A stretch of 6,985 bases of DNA. It comes from an uncultured Campylobacter sp. (lineage in GTDB: Bacteria; Campylobacterota; Campylobacteria; Campylobacterales; Campylobacteraceae). Below the pieces are notes generated by a model. That model worked only from the letters and a program-made list of their open reading frames with translations. It did not search any database and was not told the origin of the DNA. Made by a program: the position numbers and the translations under genes. The stretch is from assembly GCF_938017705.1 (NCBI RefSeq), contig NZ_CALIIS010000165.1, forward strand, positions 1-6,985, in the 5' to 3' direction. This document shows, in pieces, positions 5,587 through 6,985 of this stretch; the first letter of the stretch is position 1; each line of letters begins with the position of its first letter.

Positions 5587-5624
5587 TTCTTAGAAATTCT
5601 GCAATTTTTTCGAAAGGGCGAGAT

Positions 5625-6665
5625 ATGAAGCACTTTTCACTCTCAAAGGCCGTTTTTATGGCGGCGAGTCTGGCCCTGCTCGGGCTAACGGCTGCGAATG
5701 CGCAGGAGAAATTTAGCCCGGTTATCGTCATTCACGGCGGCACCAGCGGGCTTGATCTAACCAAGGAGGAATTTAAAATCCGCGAAGAGCCGATGAAAAA
5801 AGCGCTTTTAGCGGGTCAAGCCGTGCTTGAACGGGGCGGCAGCGCGATGGATGCCGTAACGGCGGCGATAATGGTGCTTGAGGACGATCCGAATTTCAAC
5901 GCGGGCAAGGGCGCGGTATTTACCGCCGACGGATTTAACGAGCTCGACGCCTCGATCATGGACGGCTCGACCAAAAAAGCGGGCGCGGTCGCGATGGCGA
6001 GGCATATCAAAAACCCAATCCTAGGCGCCAGGATCGTGATGGATAAGACGTGGCATACGCTAGTTGCGGGCGAGGGAGCCGACAAGCTCGCTAAAGAAAA
6101 CGGCCTAGAGATGGTCGATCAGAAGTACTTTTTCACGCAGTTTAGATACGACGCGCTGCAAAAGGCTAAAGAGAAACAAAAGCTGCTACTTGATAGCGAA
6201 AAGGCGAAAAAGACGTCGTTAAATTTGCACGAGCGCCCGTATCTTGGCACCGTGGGCGCGATCGCGCTGGATAAAAACGGCAACCTAGCCGCAGCGACCA
6301 GCACCGGCGGCATGACCAACAAAATGACCGGCCGCATCGGCGATAGCCCGATAATCGGCTCGGGAACCTACGCAGATAACGACTCGGTGGCGGTTTCTTG
6401 CACCGGCACGGGCGACATCTACATGCGCGTAAACGCCGCGCACGAGGTCTCAGCTCTTTATAAATACAAAACGCAAGACGTGCAAAAAGCCGCCGAAGAA
6501 GCGGTAAAAGAGGTCAAAGCGCTCGGCGGCAGCGGCGGTATCATCTCGATCGACAAGCACGGACATACCGGCTTTGCGTGGACGAAAGACAAGCTTGGCA
6601 TGTATCACGGCGAGGCAAGACTCGGAGCCAAACCGATCGTTTATTGGCCGCTTGGCGAGAAATAA
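5625..6665 (+). CDS. iaaA: exported isoaspartyl peptidase / L-asparaginase (Ntn-hydrolase)
   Basis: A 346-residue member of the type III asparaginase family, which hydrolyses beta-aspartyl (isoaspartyl) dipeptides and L-asparagine. The precursor cuts itself before a threonine that becomes the nucleophile. That residue is Thr209 in LGTVGA. Counting from the E. coli enzyme's Thr179, the expected partners fall in place: Thr227, Arg237, Asp240, Thr260, Gly261 and Gly263. The NAGKG sodium-loop motif is at 92-96. This predicts an alpha chain of about 27-208 and a beta chain of 209-346. Residues 1-26 are a Sec-type signal ending in ANA before Gln27, so the enzyme should be periplasmic, unlike the cytosolic E. 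coli protein. I chose the ATG at 5625 because AAAGGG lies 6 bases upstream (5613-5618) and the signal peptide begins there; an in-frame ATG at 5550 would add 25 residues. A strong terminator follows, so the gene is probably monocistronic. Confidence 0.92.
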   Translation: MKHFSLSKAVFMAASLALLGLTAANAQEKFSPVIVIHGGTSGLDLTKEEFKIREEPMKKALLAGQAVLERGGSAMDAVTAAIMVLEDDPNFNAGKGAVFTADGFNELDASIMDGSTKKAGAVAMARHIKNPILGARIVMDKTWHTLVAGEGADKLAKENGLEMVDQKYFFTQFRYDALQKAKEKQKLLLDSEKAKKTSLNLHERPYLGTVGAIALDKNGNLAAATSTGGMTNKMTGRIGDSPIIGSGTYADNDSVAVSCTGTGDIYMRVNAAHEVSALYKYKTQDVQKAAEEAVKEVKALGGSGGIISIDKHGHTGFAWTKDKLGMYHGEARLGAKPIVYWPLGEK

Positions 6666-6668
6666 GCG

Positions 6669-6699
6669 TAAATTTAGCCCCTTTGCGGGGCTAAATTTA
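6669..6699. terminator. intrinsic terminator after iaaA
   Basis: A perfect 13-bp stem: TAAATTTAGCCCC at 6669-6681 and GGGGCTAAATTTA at 6687-6699, with the loop TTTGC. It starts four bases after the stop codon. The A/T base of the stem supplies the U-rich exit tract and the A-rich other side, so it could work in both directions. Confidence 0.85.
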
Positions 6700-6766
6700 A
6701 ATCAAATAGCGAGAATAATACGCTTTTTATCACACGTCTATCAAATTTGGCGCCCTCATCGATCAA

Positions 6767-6823
6767 GCGCTTTGACAAGGCCAAATTCGGTTAAATTTTA
6801 CTTTCAGTACCTTGACAAAGCGC
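6767..6823. repeat. 14-bp inverted repeat, one mismatch
   Basis: GCGCTTTGACAAGG at 6767-6780 and CCTTGACAAAGCGC at 6810-6823 are reverse complements except at one position, separated by 29 bases. Because TTGACAA is nearly its own complement, both arms also carry TTGACA on the plus strand. It could be a paired operator or a hairpin in a transcript from upstream. Confidence 0.65.
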
Positions 6824-6841
6824 GAATTTTCTATTTAAAAT
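6812..6841 (+). promoter_or_regulatory. sigma-70-like promoter TTGACA-18-TAAAAT
   Basis: TTGACA at 6812-6817, an 18-base spacer and TAAAAT at 6836-6841, the only pair in the window with a consensus -35 box at good spacing. Transcription would start near 6848. The -35 box lies inside the right arm of the inverted repeat, so a protein bound there would block it. It may serve the right-edge gene or a small RNA. Confidence 0.4.
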
Positions 6842-6946
6842 CGGCTCTCTTTAACTCAGGCTCAAATCAAGGGGTATTAAGTTCCGCTGGGCCTTAAATT
6901 TTACCGAAATCCATATTTTTTGATACCAAGGCGCTAAAATTTTAGG

Positions 6947-6952
6947 TAGAAT
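6947..6952 (+). promoter_or_regulatory. -10 box TAGAAT for the right-edge gene
   Basis: TAGAAT preceded by CGCTAAAATTTTAGG (T-rich upstream element) and placed 27 bases before the ATG, matching the leader length of the other genes here. Confidence 0.5.
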
Positions 6953-6979
6953 ATCGCCACATAAAATCAAGGCGGTAAA

Positions 6980-6985
6980 ATGAGA
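6980..6985 (+). CDS. start of a gene cut by the window edge
   Basis: Only ATG AGA (Met-Arg) is visible. AAGGCGG at 6969-6975 is a fair ribosome site four bases before the ATG, and a -10 box lies 27 bases upstream, so a real gene start is likely. The product cannot be judged. Confidence 0.5.

Larger units (their letters stand above)
5212..5624. other. intergenic region upstream of the asparaginase gene
   Basis: A 413-base gap with no supported gene. It holds a hairpin just past the DUF417 gene, a GC-clamped palindrome (5352-5379), a TTGACA hexamer at 5488-5493 without a well-spaced -10 partner, a TCTAAT/ATTAGA inverted pair (5507-5512 and 5521-5526), and an AT-rich last 120 bases. A reading frame continuous with the asparaginase gene opens at 5550, but its extra 25 residues precede a normal signal peptide and are best read as leader. 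Confidence 0.6.
6700..6979. other. intergenic region before the right-edge gene
   Basis: 280 bases with no supported gene. It contains a 14-bp inverted repeat overlapping a sigma-70-like promoter (6767-6841), then about 105 bases that could be a long leader or a small untranslated RNA, then a second promoter close to the next start codon. A short minus-strand frame ending near 6850 (...KAQRNLIPLDLSLS) lacks a start signal and is not called. Confidence 0.5.

Noticed and set aside
5550..5624. Upstream start for the asparaginase gene at 5550
   Set aside because: It would put 25 charged residues before a complete signal peptide, and no ribosome site precedes it; the ATG at 5625 has AAAGGG at the right distance.
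6700..6979. tRNA or CRISPR-like structure in the right-hand spacer
   Set aside because: No cloverleaf, no T-loop consensus and no regular repeat-spacer pattern; only one inverted repeat pair is present.

Overview
The window looks like chromosome of a mid-GC, non-thermophilic Campylobacter (oral group such as C. gracilis, C. showae or C. rectus; the genus is an inference). The reasons are GC-rich coding DNA strewn with AAATTT/AAAATTTT tracts, TATAAT-type -10 boxes with no clear -35 box, AAGGAG-type ribosome sites, and a ThiL whose conserved blocks read like those I recall from Campylobacter. No rRNA, tRNA, CRISPR array, transposase or integrase gene is visible.

Layout from left to right. A short AT-rich stretch (about 1-375) carries an EexN-like small lipoprotein and what may be a frameshifted remnant of a second small gene. 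A 600-base GC-rich non-coding region follows, holding one copy of a dispersed repeat (591-717) and then a promoter for a 454-residue lipoprotein with TPR-like helices (844-2208). A second long non-coding region (2209-2870) holds a hairpin, another copy of the same repeat (2610-2722) and the promoter of thiL. The thiL gene (2871-4091) is the most unusual gene here: a recognisable thiamine-monophosphate kinase split by an in-frame insertion of about 130 residues made of degenerate repeats.

Beyond thiL, 4092-4773 has no intact gene. It does contain a well-signalled minus-strand small gene (-10 box, Shine-Dalgarno, ATG) whose reading frame is broken by one shift, and a set of direct and inverted repeats between it and the next gene. 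A four-helix DUF417/RclC-like membrane protein follows (4774-5211), then a 413-base spacer with hairpins, then an exported isoaspartyl peptidase/L-asparaginase (5625-6665) ending in a strong hairpin terminator. The last 280 bases hold a near-perfect inverted repeat overlapping a good sigma-70-like promoter, and the promoter and first two codons of the next gene.

The genes do not form an operon or an obvious shared pathway. Most have their own -10 box, often 25-28 bases before the start codon. Functions range over thiamine diphosphate synthesis (ThiL), periplasmic or envelope amide hydrolysis (IaaA-like), envelope lipoproteins and an inner-membrane protein. No complete new multi-gene system is visible. 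The best leads are the repeat-invaded ThiL, the frameshifted minus-strand small gene, and the repeat family that sits upstream of two promoters.
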